Positions 48,835-60,771 of a stretch of DNA of 64,000 nucleotides are shown here, in pieces. Made by a program: the position numbers and the translations under genes. Source of the stretch: Psoroptes ovis (taxonomy: Eukaryota; Arthropoda; Arachnida; Sarcoptiformes; Psoroptidae). Position 1 is the stretch's first letter. The number at the start of each line of letters is the position of its first letter. The stretch covers positions 930,001 to 994,000 of the forward strand of contig PQWQ01000014.1 in assembly GCA_002943765.1 (NCBI GenBank). Reading direction: 5' to 3'. The notes under the pieces are model-generated. The model was given only the letters and a program-made list of their open reading frames with translations. It searched no databases and was not told the DNA's origin.

Positions 48835-50615
48835 ATGGGTAAAATTGCTGCCATTATTGATAATAAAATCAATACAAATGATCTCAATAAAAATGATGAA
48901 GACAATGACAATCAACAGCAACAAAAACATCGAACAGAACATGATTTACATAAATCTTCGATATCAAAAATGAATGGTTTCATTAATACATCTTCAACAA
49001 CATCAAATAACACAAATAATGTTAAAAAAAGAAATAAAAATAATCGTCTCAATGAAAATAATAATGAAAAGAACAACAATAATCGAAGTTTGAAGAAAAA
49101 TAAAAAATCAATTGAAATGAAGAAAAATTTGATAAAAAATATTAGAAAAAGAAAAAGGATTAGAAATAGCAATGGTGTACCAATGTCATCAACAACAACA
49201 TCATCATCATCGTCGATCACAAATGAAAGCAACGCAACCTCAGCTTCAAATACTAATAATCAGAAAAAATTATCATCATATCAAGATCAAACAAATATAT
49301 TGACATATTTTGATCCTAATAAAAAAATACGTGATCCATTAGCAATGGTCGAGTGTCATCAATTCGATGACACGATACAACCACCAGTAGTTGTTAAAAT
49401 AAAATTAGAAGCATTAATATTAATGGATTTACATGCACATTGTAGCCATAATGAAATAATCGGATGCCTTGGTGGCTATTATTGTCGTGTAACCAAAACA
49501 TTGTATGTATTAAAAGCTATACCTGGTTCATTAGTTGAAGGACATTATAATCAATGTGAATTAGATCCTGTTTCATATATTGATTCTTTGGATCTTATGG
49601 AAAAACATAATAATCTTCAAATGGTTGGTTGGTATCATTCACATCCAAAATTTTTAGCGAAACCTTCCATTATTGATATACAAACACAAAAATATAATCA
49701 AGGTGTTTTTTATCAACGTTATAGCAAGAAAAAAGATATTGATATAAATAATAATGATGATAATGATGATGAAGAAACTATTAATCAAAAAACTCAACAA
49801 ATGGATGAAAGTGAACGTACATTTGTTGGTTTCATAATAACACCATTTTTAGTGAAACCAAACATTTCATCAACATTAACATCATCGAAATCGTTTCAAC
49901 GCTATCAACCTCATTCTGAACGTTCGATTGGTTCAAAATTCATTGCAAATGATATTTGTTATGATTATCATCATTCACATTATTCATCATATTGTTATTT
50001 TACACCAGAATTGAATTCATTACTAGCTAGTACGATTAAATGTTTTTGGGTTAGCGGACCACAATATAGTAAAGATGTATGTATTTGAAAAATAAAAAAT
50101 TGAATCAATTTCCTAATGAATAATTTTTTCATATTATCTACTTCATTATATTTAGCCAATGAAAAACAATCCTCAACGTATGAATTGTCTTGTACCATAT
50201 GAAATCGAAACGACAATGATACGTGATGAATGTTTTATATCGTCCATAGCAAATGGATTAAGTAAAATGTGTATAAAATTATTTTCAAATAGTGATGATC
50301 GTAATTCAATTGTTGATCTATTCAAACAATTCACCCGAATTGGTTCAATAAATATTAATTATTTAGAAAAAGTATGTTGAATTGTAAATTTTTCCTAAAT
50401 CAATTTCCCTAGCTAATTGTTTTGTTTTTCTTCATTCATAATTGTAGATTGTTGCATCATTAACACATCATTTACAAAATCCCAGCGTAAATTATCTTTG
50501 TACGGAAGAAGAATTTGCACGTATACGTGATCAATGTGTAGCTATATTGACGCAAGAATTATTAGATGGAAATCGTAAAACATTGGGACGCATTCATCAT
50601 CATCGTTATCGATGA
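48835..50615 (+). CDS. JAMM/MPN+ deubiquitinase, MYSM1/MPND-like
   Basis: Three exons, 48835-50076, 50156-50371 and 50448-50615 (introns of 79 and 76 bp), give 541 residues. The first ~160 residues are Asn/Lys/Ser-rich and probably disordered. An MPN domain follows with a complete zinc-protease motif: E207 (HNEIIGCLGG), H268-S-H270-P, S278 and D281, in the HxHx7Sx2D spacing. The flanking sequences CELDPVSYIDSL and GWYHSHPKFLAKPSIIDIQT resemble MYSM1, a histone H2A deubiquitinase, and also MPND. No SANT or SWIRM domain of vertebrate MYSM1 is visible here. A poly-N/D insert interrupts the domain after residue 300. The intact metal ligands predict an active isopeptidase; the nuclear role is inferred from family. 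Confidence 0.87.
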
Positions 50616-51677
50616 TCAATCACGAACAATCAAGTGAAAAATTTATACCTTAAAATTGATTTAAATATTCATTCTATTAATATTTTTCTCATAAATTTTT
50701 TTGTACAAATTGAAAAAAACGATAATTTTGAAAATTTTTCTCCATCAACACACCCCCTCTACAAAATGAAGATAATTTTCCCATAATTAGAACAAAACAA
50801 AAAAATATTACATAAACACTTTGAACACCTACCACAAATATACACACACACACCACGAGTAAATAGATTGGTAATAAATAAATAAATAAACCAATAAGCA
50901 TTTTTTTAAAAATTCAAAGATAAAATTAAACAAACGTTTTTTGAATTGAATTGATTACTATTTGTTTGAACAAAAATCAGATCATTGCAATGGTTAATGG
51001 CGAAAAAATTGGCCAAAAAAAAAAAGGAATTAGTAAGCGAATTTTTCGATTTTTGACAGTTTTTTTCTCGTCATTTTTTGATGACATGGTATAATTATTA
51101 TTTTTGATGATGATCATCATCATGATGATGATACTATAGTGCATATGAAATCGATATTGATTGATAATCATTTTTTCTAGAATTTTTCAATTAAGTTTTC
51201 CTTCATTATTTTATAATTTTAATTATCAATTTTAATTAATTGGCTCTAATTTTTTGTCAATCATTTGTGATCGATTGATTGATTAATTGACCAAATCTTC
51301 TCACTTTTTTTTTTGCTGAAAAATTAATTTCTCAAGCAAAATAAAAAAGGCTTTCACTTTATTATTTAATTTCTTAATTTTTGCAAAGTTATGCAAAAAT
51401 TATCAATGAAAAATTTTGATTTAATTGATCATGATCATGATAATGAATAGAACATTGGTCCATTGAAATATTTTTTTTATATATAAATATAAAATGTTCA
51501 TTCAATGAAACCATTGTTAGTTTTCTTTCAAAACTAATTTTCCTTTTAGGCATCTTTTGTAACAAAATTTCTTCAAAAATCTTTTAAAACTTTGATTTTG
51601 GTGCTTTTCAATAAAGAAAGAACATAATTTTGCCTTGCTGCAATCAATTCAGTGACCTGAAATTATTGATTAATAAA
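50616..51677. other. Intergenic region upstream of vitellogenin
   Basis: Holds the 3' flank of the JAMM gene and the probable vitellogenin promoter. Palindromic ATGATCATCATCATGATGAT sequence lies at 51110-51131 and GATCATGATCATGATAAT at 51427-51444. No coding exon is supported. Confidence 0.55.
51478..51488 (+). promoter_or_regulatory. Candidate TATA box of vitellogenin
   Basis: TTATATATAAA lies about 190 bp before the start codon, in a position that would give a 5' UTR of about 160 nt. A TCAGTG initiator-like motif is at 51648-51653. Such strings are frequent in this AT-rich DNA, so the call is weak. Confidence 0.3.
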
Positions 51678-54600
51678 ATGAAGACCTTTTTGGGTCTTGT
51701 TTGTGCTTTGACCTTATTGGTATCGGCTGGTATGTTTTTTTTTGATCAAATGATTTTATGTATTTTTATAATTTAAATTCAAATTATTTCCGTAGCATTC
51801 AGTTCAAGCATTGCACCGATCCGATTGACGCCCGGTCAAAGTTATGTATACTCGTATAGTGGCCGTTTGATCTCTGGTATTGCACAATTTGATTCAGATG
51901 CAGCTTTGATGGAAATTAAAGCCGATGTTGTTCTTCAAGCTGAACAACAAGGTCAACACGTTGCCATGCAAGTATGTAATTATTTTATTTTTTTTGAATT
52001 AAATGAATTAAAAATTAATCGACTCCTTCATCCATAGATGACCAACATTCGCATCGGTAAACACAATGGTCCTGTAACCGAAAAATTATTTGGCCATGTC
52101 GTAGTTGATCATCAATCACAAGAAGAATATGATGAACAATTATCGAAACCAGTTCGATTCTACTGGGATAATGGCCAAATCAAAGCATTCGAAGCTGATG
52201 GTAATGAACAAGAATGGTCGATCAATGTTAAAAAATCCATTCTTAGTTTGTTCAATGTCAATTTAACACCAAAACGTGTTGTTACTGGCCAACAAACTGT
52301 ACAAAAAATGAATCAAATTTACGGCAGCCAACAACAACAATACCAAGTTGATGATCGTTTGGTTGTGTATCCAGTATATGAAGATGGTATTAATGGTATT
52401 TGTGAAACTGTCTATCAAGTCATCTCTGCCAAAGATAAATGGACAACAGTTGGCGGTCATGATGATGACGATACTCAAGTATTCAACATTACAAAAACAC
52501 GAAACTATAACAATTGTTTAACAAGACCAAATTTCGAAAACTCTAATACTGATTATCGTGGCGCACCAGTCATCTGTCATGAAGGTAAATCATATCCAAT
52601 GATCAATGGTTATTATCCATCATTGAGTGAAGAACCACAATATGGTGGTTGCCAACAACAACAACAAGATCAAACAAGTCAAGATGGTTCACCAGTCAGT
52701 TTATACAACTATGTGAAATATAACATTTCATCAACCAAACAAAATACCAGAATTGATTCAATCTATGGTCAAGGCAAAACTGTTTATGAAACAAAAGGCA
52801 AACAATTAGTAATGATTTCTGAACAAAATGTTACATTGATGGGTGTCGTTTCAACAACAAAATTGGGTGCCATCCGTGAAATTCGAAACATTTTGGTAAG
52901 TCATAATTGATTATGAAATGAAGACTCATTATGAGACTGAAAAAATATTCATCAATTTTTCAGTTGCACCAAGAATTGTCTTACCGACTTCCAGAAACTA
53001 ACACTCAATTAGACATCCCCTACTATCATTTGTTCGGTAAAGTTGATAAAGAAGAATTGAAAGACCTTATTCCAGGTTTAATAGCTTCAGTAGCATCCGA
53101 TATCGAAACTACAGTTAATGAACCATCAAAAAACACCATGCAAAAAGTTATTCAATTAGCTAATGCAATGGCAGTTTTAGATGCTGAACATTTTGATGAA
53201 TTGTTTGAAAAAGTTGCCACACAAGGACGATCACATCGTGCAACAGCACATGAACAAATGACCCGAAAATTATTCTTAGATTTGCTTGGTTATGCTGGAA
53301 CAACTGATGCTGCTTTGTTCATCAAACAATTGTATGAACAAGATCGTATAACAACAACTGAAATGAAAGAAATGATTGAATCTTTGCCACAAAACTTATT
53401 CTTGATTGATGCTAAAGTTGTTGAAGAATACTTAAACTTCTTCCTCAGCGAAAAAGTTCAACAACAACGACATTTAGCTTCTTCAACTGGAATCGCTTTG
53501 GGTAAATTGATCAATCAAGCTACCGTAAAACGACAACAAATTCGAGGTGATGTAAACGATGAACAATCAATTCGCCGTCAACAATATGCTCAAGCTGAAT
53601 TGAAACGTAACACAATCCGTGTACGACGATCAGCACCATGGCATCAACATTTCCATCATAATTTGATGGAACCAGTTGAAGTTGGACAAGTAATGCAAGT
53701 TTTAGCTAAAACTTTGAAAACAGCATCAACTTTCTACCAAAAAGTTACATTGATTGAAACATTGGCACACACTGGAACCGCTGAAGCATTGGCCATTCTT
53801 GCACCATATGTTCAAGGTACAGTAACCAACGAAGAAATGCCAGGATATCCAGTCGAAAATGAAAATGAAATCGATCAAGAACGTAACTTTATCCGCCAAG
53901 TTTGCATCTATGCAATCACACACATTGCACCAACAAACTCACCACAAGTTCGTGCATTGATGTTGCCAATTTTCCAAAACAAAAATGAACCATATGAAGT
54001 ACGTATTGCTGCTTTCACTGTTTTGCTTGGCTGCAATCCAGGTCGATCAGTATTGGAACGCATCAGTACCGAAATGCATCATGAAAATAATCATCAAGTC
54101 AAATCATTTGTTATTTCATCATTGAAAACAATCGCCAACTTCACTGAACCAGCAACCAGAAAATTGGCTGATGATGCACGATTTGCATTAGGATTTGCAC
54201 CAAAAGATGAATTTGGTATTTACTATTCAAAAATGTATGGTGCAGGTTATTATGATGAAACTAAACAATATGGTATGAACGTTTTGGCTGAATGGGTATC
54301 AAGCAATGTATCGAAAATCCCACGATCTGGATATTTGGCAGTTCGTGAAAATGATGGACCAACACAAGAAGTTCCAGTTGAATTAGGTTACAATGTCAAA
54401 GGTTTGGACACCATCATTGAACGTATTACAGCACCAAACGGTATCATTGATGATGTTTTACAATCATTGAATTCAAACGGTAAAGACCGAAGATTGAAAC
54501 GTAAAGCTGGTTCAGCCCAAGAAACATTGCAAGCATTGAAAGAAAAATTAGATCTCACTGTACGTGGTGAAGAAGAACCAAAAGCAACCGTTTTCGTCAA

Positions 54601-57600
54601 ATTATTTGAACAAACAAGCTACTATGCATTAGATCGTCAATATGTTCAACAATTATTAGATTCATCTGAAGATTCAATCAAAGACATTATTGGACAATTG
54701 ACCAAAGGTCAACAATATCATTACATCAAATTGATCATGCCAAAACAATTCTATAAAGTTGTCGCATCAGAAGTTGGTTTACCGATTGTTGTTACACAAC
54801 GTTATCCAACAATTGTTTCAGTAAAAGTAAATGAAGCTAAAATCGAATTCATTAACCGACAACCAAATGATGGCACCGAACAAGATCAAACAACAACATC
54901 AGATTCATCAACATCAACATCGACATCGGGCTCAGTTTTCCAACAAGGTGTTAACTTCACTGCACAAATCGAACCATCAATTCATCATAGCAGTTATCAC
55001 TTCATTTTTGTTCTTACACCAGTCTCAACTGAAGCTATTGGTGTCAATATTGCAAAAGAATCACGAGTCGCCATGCCAATGGATGTTAGCGTAAGCTACT
55101 GGCACCCAACCAAACAATTTAGCTGGACAGTCACACCAAAAGTACCACAAGAAATTTATCATCATCAAACTGAAGCCAAAACATTCATCAGCAAAGCTAA
55201 AATTGCTGGTTCACCTGAACGTGAATGGCTCTCAGAAACACCATCAACAATTCGAACCCAACCAATTCCATTCAAATATGAAAAACAATATGGTACAGAA
55301 GAATTCGGTATTGGATTGAATGTCAAAGTCACCACAGAAAGTGCTGAACGATTTACTCAACCTTGGTACAAAAGTGAAACTGCCCAAAAACACGGTTATT
55401 TAGCTGCTATCATCGAATCATGGAACAATGATGAAATGACACCATGTTCAGTGCATTTGATGTTGGAATCAGATGAACAAAATCCAGTCACTGGAATCAA
55501 CATGGCTCTTAGATACAAAAATTTACATGTCACTGAATACCATTCAGAATCACAACAAGGACAAGAACAAGACACCGAAACTGATGAACAAGATTATTAT
55601 AATTATGACACTTATCGTCAACAAAGATTCTGGCAACAATCAGGTCAAAATAATGTACAACTTGGTAAATGGTGGAGCCAAAAAGAATTGAAACAATCAA
55701 TCCGAACTATGATCAACAAATGGAACAAATCTGTAGCCGGAGACATCGATCATACAGTCGCAGATAAAACTGATATTGAAGCCCATTTCTTTGAATTGAA
55801 AGCACGAACACAAAGTGTTAAAGCAACTACATTCGCTGCTAAACTTTTATTGGCAAACACATATGATAACAAAAATTATTGGACCAATCTTCGAACTGTT
55901 GCCAAATCATTGGATGTTGAATCAGAAACAAAAGAAACACAGAAAAATATTTGCTTCGATTCGTTTGTTTCATTCCCAAAACAACCAAGCGAATTCTATT
56001 ATGAACCGATCGCTAATCAAGAAATGAAAGCTTTGATCAAAGCACAAATCGATTTCGGTACTGATTGTCAAACTGGTAGCCATGTTGTAGTCAATGGTCA
56101 TATGGAAACTGGTGAAGAAAAAGTAATCGGTGAAAATGATCTCGAAAGCACTCAAGATACACGTGGACGATCAGAAAAAGATTGGTTCTATCAACAATGT
56201 CAAATGGATCGTGCTGATGGTAAAACAGCTAGCTATGCATGCAAACGATCATTGGTTGAAGATTCATATTTCAAACAATTGAAACTTGATGTTCAATATG
56301 AAGGCATCTCAGATGAATTATTCAATTTGACAAACAAATTAGCCACAGCAGCTAAAGTTGCCTATTACAGCCATTTGGATGAAAATCAAATGGCAAACAA
56401 TGAAGAAGGTAAAATGCAAGTCACTGTTCAATATTCAACTCGATTCGCTAATGCACCAATGGTCAATGTTGAATACAAAACACCGAAACAAACCGTATGC
56501 TTCAAAAAAGTTTACACACCATATTTCCGTCCGGTAAGCCTTGTTTTTTGAAGAAATTTCTATGAAAATTATTCATTACAATTTTACAGGTATCAGCCTT
56601 ATATTCAACCATTCAAGTATATAAAAACTTATGGACTGAATATGATAGTGTTGATCGTTGTACAATGATGGAAGATTATGTACGAACATTTGATAATGTT
56701 AGCATTGAATTGCCCGATTCAACATGTCAATATTTATTGGCTAAAGATTGTTCATCAAAAGAACGATTTACAATTTTAGCCCGACAATTAGACACCGAAG
56801 CTAAAACAAAAGAAGCAACAATCTATGTTGATGGTAAAGAAATTGTTTTGACACCACCAGTCAATGAAAACACCGCCGAAGTACGAGTCGATGGTCAAGT
56901 AGTCGAATTGAAAACATCGAAAGCCTTAGTTTTGTCAGACAAACGATTGGTTGTATATGTACGTGAAACCACCTCACCAACATCATCACCAATTGTTGTT
57001 GTTGAACACAAACACCATGAATTCACTGTTTCATATGATGGTAAAAACGTTGAAGTTAAAGTTGGAGAACAATACAAAGGTGAAACATGTGGCATTTGCG
57101 GTGATAACAATCATGAATCAGACAATGAATTCGTTGGTCCAGATACATGCCAATACGAAAATGGACAAGATTTCATCAACAGTTATGGTATGAGTGGTCA
57201 ACATTGTCAACAATTGTCAAGATCACAAGGTGTCAAAATTTGTCCAAAAAAAGAACAAACCATTAACAAATATGTTTCGCCAAGTTATCGCCCATTGGCA
57301 CGTATGATTGGTGAATATAAATCACAACAAAAAACCAATCGAATCAATCAAATTGAACGAAGATCACATCAAGAAGAATTGGCACGTGCACAACAAAAAC
57401 TTATGGAACAAGTTTTATCACGTCAACAACAACAACAAAAAAATATTCAAACTGAAAAAGAAACAGAAAAATTGAATGAAGAAATTCAACGTTATCGAAC
57501 AGTAGCCATTAGACATGGTGATCGTTATTGTTTTTCAACACAACCAGTATTGGCTTGTATTGAAGGCAAATCACGACCAATCGAAATGTGTGCACAAACA

Positions 57601-57747
57601 TTACAATTTCATTGTCTTCCATCGCAATCGATTTCAGCTCAACGTTTAGTACAACAATCACAATATAGTGTTTTAGAAATTTTTGGTAAAAAACGTGCCG
57701 ATGTAGCCCTAACACTTCAGGTACCAGTTACCTGTCAAAAAGTTTAA
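51678..57747 (+). CDS. Vg: Vitellogenin (large lipid transfer protein with vWD domain)
   Basis: Five exons, 51678-51729, 51796-51971, 52038-52895, 52964-56533 and 56590-57747, all joined in frame by introns of 56-68 bp, give 1937 residues. The N-terminus MKTFLGLVCALTLLVSA is a signal peptide. The lipoprotein N-terminal domain starts near IRLTPGQSYVYSYSGRL and continues through a helical region (about 360-760). A furin-type site RVRR lies at 581-584, and RLKRK follows near 870. A Ser/Thr run lies near 1006-1020. The last exon is a von Willebrand D domain with CGICG at 1719-1723, then a Gln/Glu-rich stretch and a Cys-rich C-terminus. Vitellogenins are secreted, taken up by oocytes and used as yolk. 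The vWD domain favours vitellogenin over apolipophorin. The mite group-14 allergens belong to this superfamily; whether this is that gene cannot be settled here. Confidence 0.9.
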
Positions 57748-57824
57748 AAATTTTTACCATTTTAATATTTAATATTTTCGAAAAAATAAAAAATTTCTAA
57801 TTTAATTCTAATTTTAAATTGAAA

Positions 57825-57830
57825 AATAAA
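57825..57830 (+). terminator. Candidate poly(A) signal of vitellogenin
   Basis: AATAAA is 78 bp after the stop; another is at 57785-57790. Confidence 0.5.
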
Positions 57831-58220
57831 TTAATATTCAATCAAATCTCACATATATTATTTTCCACAATAATAATAATAACAATATTGAATTTTTCAA
57901 ACGTGTTCAAATAAAAATTACATAATTCATTTCTTCAACAAAAAAATAATAATATTTATTTTGATTCATTTGATTATTTACTTGTCAAATTTTTCCATCA
58001 TTATTATTATTACGCAAAATTCATCGAAAAACCAGTTTCTGTATGAATCTTATTATTTATTTGTTTATTCAGTTTTTTTCCAATTATAAACACACGTGAA
58101 ATGATACAAGGATTTATTTTTAAATTTTTTTTTTGCTGAACTTTTTCATCACATTTTGAATTGGCTATTTCAAATTTAATGAAATTGATAACGAAAAATC
58201 ACAAGAAATTTATAAAAATA

Positions 58221-58375
58221 TTAACCCTTAGCACTCTAGGCATTTACAGCGCAAGCGAGCTGGTAGCTCGACGATTTTTCTCACTCATGTAAATTGGCTA
58301 CTTAGGAGCGCCTATAGAGTTGCTGCATTACATCGTATGGTGAGTGATGCTCACCGCTGGAGTTTTAAGGGTTAA
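58221..58375. mobile_element. piggyBac-type MITE
   Basis: 155 bp bounded by TTAA on both sides. Its ends are CCCTTAGCACTCTAGG and, inverted, CCCTTAAAACTCCAGC (about 12 of 16 matching). TTAA duplications with CCCTT termini are the hallmark of piggyBac elements. The interior is GC-richer than its surroundings and has no coding capacity. Confidence 0.75.
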
Positions 58376-59140
58376 ACTCTATTATGTATCGTTTCCGTGA
58401 ATATCTGTACAATAAATCTATTTCCAACATATGCACAAATGCCTTCCAGTTGTGTTTGTGTGAGGAAAAAAAGTATCAAAAGTATTCATTCATTCATTCA
58501 TTCATTTAGTCATTATTGGAAACTACCATTTGTGATTATAATCAATTGATTTGAATCGGAAAAAGAAAAATTGAAAGTATTTTTTTTTGAAAAGTGAAAT
58601 TTGAAAAGAGAAAGTTAAAAATACAAGACTCGTTGTTCTCGAAACACCATTTATTTTACAAAAACAAGTTTTTTTGCAAAAAAAAAACAACTCATGTGAT
58701 TACAAATGATTACATAATCATCTTCGGCTGCATCATCATCGTAGTGATATCGTGGATAGGGATTTTTATTTCCTTTTTCAAAAAATCCTTTGATTATTTA
58801 TAAATTTTGAATACGAATTCATTTTCATTACGAAATCTTCGAATCGAATGAATCACTTTGTTTATAATTTTATTCAATAATTCAGTAATTAAATCTTAGA
58901 ATCAAATGAGATAACAATAATAAGTGGAATTTTATTTTGTAAAAAAATTTCAAAAAAAAAAAAAATCATGATCAAATCATTTTAATTGGAAAAAGATATT
59001 TTCAAAACATTTTGATTGTTGTTTGGTTGAAAAAATAATAAAATTCGGTTTATAGAAACCAATTCAAAAATATGAACAAACAAATCGGCTGATTGGTTGA
59101 TTGATTGATTGGCAATCAGGCAGTCCTTAAATTGTCTCGA

Positions 59141-59446
59141 TTATCGGCCAGCAATACGATTCAAATGAAACATTGCATCTTTCAATCGTATAATATAATC
59201 GCCTAACTGTTCAAGACAATCACGTGATTCATTGAATAATTTTGCTGGCAATTTGGCGCCATGTAAACGTAATATATTTTCCATACGTTGATATAATTTA
59301 TAAACAATATGTTGTTCATCTTGTATCCATCCACGCATTGTTGTACTATGTTGTGTAATAATTTCTTTTGCAACATATGGTTTCGATTTGATCATTAATT
59401 GTCTTAGTTCAGATTCAATATTTGTAATCAAAGTATTGGCAGACAT
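59141..59446 (-). CDS. Small helical protein of unknown function, paralogue 1
   Basis: 101 residues in one exon with no signal peptide or membrane segment. The whole protein looks alpha-helical, with a charged heptad-like pattern. It shares roughly half its residues with the product of 60475-60771, including the block RLHGAKLPAKLFNESRD near the middle. The pair are tandem duplicates on the same strand, 1.03 kb apart. A TATA-like box lies about 125 bp upstream of the start. I do not recognise the family. The shared protein sequence with diverged third positions supports a real gene rather than a chance frame. Confidence 0.75.
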   Translation of the reverse strand: MSANTLITNIESELRQLMIKSKPYVAKEIITQHSTTMRGWIQDEQHIVYKLYQRMENILRLHGAKLPAKLFNESRDCLEQLGDYIIRLKDAMFHLNRIAGR

Positions 59447-59570
59447 TTTTTGTTGATCTTGGCCAAAAATAATGTCTTGTTGATTTTGAAAAACAAATTC
59501 GAATGACCACTTGTTGAATATGCTGCGTTGTAATTAGCTGAGAATTTGTGTAATGATTCGAAGACACGCT

Positions 59571-59579
59571 GTTTATATA
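59571..59579 (-). promoter_or_regulatory. Candidate TATA box of helical paralogue 1
   Basis: On the minus strand the sequence reads TAGTATATAAACAGCG, about 125 bp before the start codon. The hAT-type element's 8 bp target duplication abuts this box. Confidence 0.5.
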
Positions 59580-59587
59580 CTATATGG

Positions 59588-59774
59588 CAGTCATTCTCAA
59601 CCGGTGTTCCGCGGCACTTTAGTGTTCCGCCAGATTCCAAAAATGTGCCGCCAAATTTCGGAAATCTAACTCATTTCTTTACTATTCCCTTACTTGGTGT
59701 GCCGCAAGATTTTGGAAATAAAGGCTTTTCCTTTTTTCAGTGTGCCGCGGCGAAAAAAAGGTTGAGAATGACTG
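59588..59774. mobile_element. hAT-type MITE with perfect 8 bp target-site duplication
   Basis: 187 bp starting CAGTCATTCTCAACC and ending with its exact inverse GGTTGAGAATGACTG. It is flanked by identical 8 bp CTATATGG copies (59580-59587 and 59775-59782). CAG..CTG ends, a TTCTCAACC-type terminus and an 8 bp duplication are diagnostic of hAT elements. Internal GTGCCGC motifs recur on both sides. It has no transposase. Confidence 0.9.
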
Positions 59775-60474
59775 CTATATGGGCAACCGAAAATTTCGGC
59801 CACAGACAAACATCTGAATTACCAAAAATCGGTAAGAAACTGGAAATCTCTTTTTGGATCATCCGAATTCATGGTGACAAATTTAGACGGTTTTAATTTT
59901 GAATTGAAAGGAAATTACTGGAGCTAAAACTGGAAACTTATCCAATATTAAACGACCATCGAAACAACAATAAAAATCGCAATCTTTTGACAAATTTAGA
60001 TTTTTGTTTCAATCGAAAGAAAAATTAATTTAAAAAAGCAGCATTTATACAGCGATTAATTCCATTTATTTATAAAATTATCATTTTTTTCGATATTTTT
60101 AAATTGAAATTAAAACAACAACAAGGAATGATTATTTTTCTAATAATTGATTTTTTCATGATTGAAAAAATGATCTTGACCCGTGGTGAATAGAATGGTT
60201 GTTTTCTTTCAAAAAAAACAAAAGAATAAAATAAAATGAAAAATAAGTTTTACAATATTTTAATACTACGAAATAATAATAATTCAAATTTAATAATAAT
60301 CGAAATTGAAATGATTGACAAGAAAATTGATTAAAAATAAATTAATTAATGAAAATAATAATTAATAATAATAATTTGAGATTGATTGATTGATTGATTT
60401 TTGATTGGAAAAATTATTTGTCCAATTTTTTTTTTCACCCATTCATTATTCAGCTGCAATTCGTTTACGAATAA

Positions 60475-60771
60475 TTATCCACGTTGACAGCCACCAACAA
60501 ATTTCAAATCATACAGCGCATCTTTCAATTTAAATATATATTCTTCAAGTTTTTCAACAGTATCACGTGATTCATTAAATAATTTTGCCGGTAATTTTGA
60601 ACCATGTAAACGACAAATACGATCAATTTGTTGATATAATTTATTCACTTTTTGTTGTTCTTCTTGTAGCCAACCTTTAATCACGTTACTTTCTAATTCT
60701 TCAATTTTTTTATCAATATATGGTTTTGATTGTGTAACCAATTGTCGTAATTGTGATTCAATGTCGGCCAT
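60475..60771 (-). CDS. Small helical protein of unknown function, paralogue 2
   Basis: 98 residues, single exon, predicted all-helical and highly charged, with no signal peptide. It is homologous along its whole length to the 59141-59446 product; shared blocks are SKPY near residue 17, GW(I/L)Q(D/E)EQ, KLYQ, and RLHGSKLPAKLFNESRD. The C-terminus differs (GGCQRG). It is probably the result of a local tandem duplication. No known family is recognised. An annotator might compare it with other short helical mite proteins, but secreted mite allergens of similar length carry signal peptides and this one does not. Confidence 0.75.
   Translation of the reverse strand: MADIESQLRQLVTQSKPYIDKKIEELESNVIKGWLQEEQQKVNKLYQQIDRICRLHGSKLPAKLFNESRDTVEKLEEYIFKLKDALYDLKFVGGCQRG

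Larger units (their letters stand above)
57748..59140. other. Intergenic region between vitellogenin and the small helical genes
   Basis: Contains the vitellogenin 3' UTR, a piggyBac-type MITE (58221-58375) and ATTC repeats near 58486-58505. No gene is supported. Confidence 0.55.
59447..60474. other. Spacer between the two helical paralogues
   Basis: Contains the promoter candidate of paralogue 1, a hAT-type MITE (59588-59774) and, from 60200 leftward, the probable 3' UTR of paralogue 2. The open frame across 59546-59896 is largely MITE sequence and not a gene. Confidence 0.6.

Noticed and set aside
59546..59896. 116-codon plus-strand frame
   Set aside because: Most of it is hAT-type MITE sequence plus flank; it is not a gene.
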